From JAEZVV01 sp036652035 (lineage in GTDB: Bacteria; Pseudomonadota; Gammaproteobacteria; Burkholderiales; Burkholderiaceae_F), in the NCBI GenBank assembly GCA_036652035.1, contig JAVVWR010000067.1:1-15368 (forward strand): DNA of 15,368 bases, written 5' to 3'. The notes under the pieces were generated by a model that did no database searches, had not been told where the DNA came from, and worked only from the letters and a program-made list of their open reading frames with translations. Below are positions 13,702-15,368 of this stretch, piece by piece. How positions within the stretch are numbered: position 1 is the stretch's first letter; each line of letters opens with the position of its first letter. The position numbers and the translations under genes were made by a program.

Positions 13702-14580
13702 ATGCGTGTTGTGTTGGCTTTGTTGCGGACGCTGGGGCTGTGCGGGTTTCTGCTGGGTCTGCTGTCCGTGACGGTTTTTGTTTTCCCGTGGGTGTCGCAG
13801 TCGGCGCGGGGTCGCCAGTCGCGCTGGTGGGCGCGGCTGCTGCTGGGCATCGCGGGCGTGCGCCTGCGGGTGAGCGGGCGCGAGCTGCCGGTTGAGCTGT
13901 CGTTCACGGGCGTCGAGGCGGGGAGCCAGGGCCGTCTGGTGCTGGCCAATCACATCTCCTGGCTCGATATCTTTGCGCTGACCGCGGTGCTGCCCGCGCG
14001 CTTTGTGGCGAAGGCCGAAATTGGCCGCTGGCCGTTGGTGGGGGCGATGGTGACGGCGGCGGGCACGCTGTACATCGAGCGCGGCCGGCGCCATGCGGTC
14101 GCCTCGATGAACGACCACGTTGTGACTCATCTCAAGCGTGGCGAAACGGTGGCGGTGTTTCCGGAAGGCACAACCACCCTGGGCGACACCTTGCTGCCAT
14201 TTCACTCGAATCTGGTGGCGCCGGCGATTGAGGTTGGTGGCGAGATCTGGCCGGTGGCTTTGCGTTACACCGAAGCCGGCGAGTTCTCCCGGGTGGCCTC
14301 GTATGCGGGCGAGCTGACTCTGGTGCAATCGATCTGGCAAATTGTTCAGGCGCGCGAGCTTGAAGTGGAAATTGCTTTCCTGCCGGTGGTGCCGGCGCAC
14401 GGCGCCACGCGTCACGCCTTGACCGAGGCCGCGCGCATGAGCGTGGCCTCGCACCTCGGGCTGGCGGTCGAGCCGCGCCGGCGTGCCGCCGAGCGCAGGT
14501 TCAAGCCCGCGGCTGCCCCGGAATCTGAGCCTGCGGGCACGGCACCTGAAACACGGCCCGATCCGGCAGCCTCACGCTAG
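13702..14580 (+). CDS. plsC: PlsC-family 1-acylglycerol-3-phosphate O-acyltransferase
   Basis: This 292-residue membrane enzyme probably transfers an acyl chain to lysophosphatidic acid or a related lysolipid in phospholipid synthesis. An N-terminal transmembrane segment lies at about 4-28. The acyltransferase motif I NHISWLD (83-89, HX4D) is intact, followed by GTLYIERGRR (121-130), FPEGTTT (153-159) and the proline-containing VALRY segment near 185. I chose the ATG at 13702 with GGAG seven bases upstream; the in-frame ATG at 13588 is inside an inverted repeat and would add 38 residues of repeat-derived sequence before the membrane segment. The last 27 codons encode a disordered Pro/Ala/Glu tail that overlaps apaH in antisense. 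Substrate is not certain. Confidence 0.88.
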   Translation: MRVVLALLRTLGLCGFLLGLLSVTVFVFPWVSQSARGRQSRWWARLLLGIAGVRLRVSGRELPVELSFTGVEAGSQGRLVLANHISWLDIFALTAVLPARFVAKAEIGRWPLVGAMVTAAGTLYIERGRRHAVASMNDHVVTHLKRGETVAVFPEGTTTLGDTLLPFHSNLVAPAIEVGGEIWPVALRYTEAGEFSRVASYAGELTLVQSIWQIVQARELEVEIAFLPVVPAHGATRHALTEAARMSVASHLGLAVEPRRRAAERRFKPAAAPESEPAGTAPETRPDPAASR

Positions 14581-15334
14581 TCAGGCAGCCACCCCAGACG
14601 CAGCCGGTATCGAGCCCGATCAGCTTGTCACGCAAGACCAAGCCCAGGGTCGACCAGTGGGCAAACACCACCAGCGCGTCGGCGGTGGCTCGGTCCGGCG
14701 CGTCAAACCAGGGCCGATAGCCGGGGGGCGCCGCACCCGCACTTTCCTTGATGGCGAAGTCCATCGCGCCATCGGGCGTGAGAAAGCGCAAGCGGGTGAG
14801 CGCATTGATGATGGTGCGTGCGCGGTCGGCGCCAGCCAGGTCCTCCGACCAGCGCGCCGGTTGGTTGCCGTACATGGTGGCGAGAAAACTGCGCCAGTCA
14901 TCGGCGCGCAAGCCTTGTTCGACTTCGCCCGCCAGCGCCAGGGTCTGCTCGATGCTCCACGGCGGCAGAACGCCGGCATGGACAAACAGAGCGCCGGCTG
15001 CGCGGTGGGCCAGCGGCCAGTGGCGTAGCCAGTCAACCAGCTCGTCGCGGTCGGGGGCGGCGAGCAGCTCGCCCAGCGTGTCGCTGGGGTGTTCGGGGCG
15101 GATGCCGGCGGCCACGGCCAGAAAATGCAGATCGTGATTGCCGAGCACGCAGGTGGCGCGATCGCCCAGGCCGCGAACAAAGCGCAGGGTGGCGAGCGAA
15201 TCCGGTCCGCGGTTGATCAGGTCGCCCACGAAAACCAGGCGAGCGTCGGGCGGCAACTGCTTGAGCAGCCGCATCAGGCTGGACAGGCAGCCCTGGATGT
15301 CGCCGATGGCGTAGAGCGCTTGATGCGATGTCAT
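14501..15334 (-). CDS. apaH: Bis(5'-nucleosyl)-tetraphosphatase, symmetrical (ApaH)
   Basis: The 277-residue protein is a metallophosphoesterase that cleaves diadenosine tetraphosphate (Ap4A) into two ADP and controls stress-related dinucleotide levels and RNA caps. Motifs in order: GDIQGC (11-16), GDLINRGPDS (37-46), GNHDLH (65-70), LFVHAGVLP, then FAHWSTLG and the C-terminal LDTGCVWGG. The family's metal-binding residues are present, with Q in place of the H of the enterobacterial GDVHGC, a substitution I recall from other ApaH proteins. No Shine-Dalgarno precedes the ATG. Its 3' end overlaps plsC by 80 bp in convergent orientation. Only 24 bp separate its start from a divergent plus-strand start codon. 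Confidence 0.96.
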   Translation of the reverse strand: MTSHQALYAIGDIQGCLSSLMRLLKQLPPDARLVFVGDLINRGPDSLATLRFVRGLGDRATCVLGNHDLHFLAVAAGIRPEHPSDTLGELLAAPDRDELVDWLRHWPLAHRAAGALFVHAGVLPPWSIEQTLALAGEVEQGLRADDWRSFLATMYGNQPARWSEDLAGADRARTIINALTRLRFLTPDGAMDFAIKESAGAAPPGYRPWFDAPDRATADALVVFAHWSTLGLVLRDKLIGLDTGCVWGGCLTSVRLPDRAVFQVPCPQAQIPGQPRA

Positions 15335-15358
15335 GTGCGCATGCTAACGGAGGCTGAA

Positions 15359-15368
15359 ATGAGCGCTG
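15359..15368 (+). CDS. Start of a further plus-strand gene (partial)
   Basis: An ATG at 15359 follows GGAGG (15349-15353) with a 5-bp spacer, the best Shine-Dalgarno match in this half of the window. Only ATG AGC GCT (M-S-A) and one more base are visible, so no function can be given. It would be divergent from apaH. Confidence 0.45.

Overview
The window is GC-rich, densely coding chromosomal DNA from a flagellated betaproteobacterium. The class is inferred from gene order (yqgE-ruvX followed by pyrR-pyrB-pyrC' and a plsC-type acyltransferase), the enteric/pseudomonad-type fli cluster, and strong GC bias at third codon positions. A Rhodocyclales or Burkholderiales member is plausible, but I cannot place the genus.

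Positions 1-8603 (minus strand) hold a flagellar basal-body, export and switch cluster, in transcription order fliF-fliG-fliH-fliI-fliJ-fliK, a 125-bp gap, then fliL-fliM-fliN and the first codons of a gene in the fliO position. Most junctions are tight or overlapping (ATGA or TGATG). The gap before fliL and the region before fliF share a 28-nt promoter-like element. fliE (8868-9179) is divergent from fliF across a 264-bp control region.

Positions 9264-10236 (plus) carry overlapping yqgE and ruvX. Positions 10237-10830 are unusual. They contain a candidate promoter with a direct repeat, a roughly 180-nt potentially structured leader or small RNA with two tiny nested ORFs, a strong intrinsic terminator, an unrecognised 65-codon gene with a good ribosome binding site, and a second terminator. 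This block sits between ruvX and pyrR.

Positions 10831-13566 hold pyrR, pyrB and a dihydroorotase-like pyrC' that has lost most metal ligands. Their reading frames overlap. PyrB and PyrC' probably form the aspartate transcarbamoylase complex of pyrimidine synthesis. A 71-bp inverted repeat (13585-13655) of a REP-like kind separates pyrC' from a plsC-family acyltransferase (13702-14580). The 3' end of that gene overlaps the convergent apaH (14501-15334, minus) by 80 bp. The window ends with the first codons of a plus-strand gene that has a strong Shine-Dalgarno sequence.

Most of the window is conserved core machinery. The places that merit a second look are the 10237-10510 leader, the shared fliF/fliL upstream element, and the inverted repeat before plsC.
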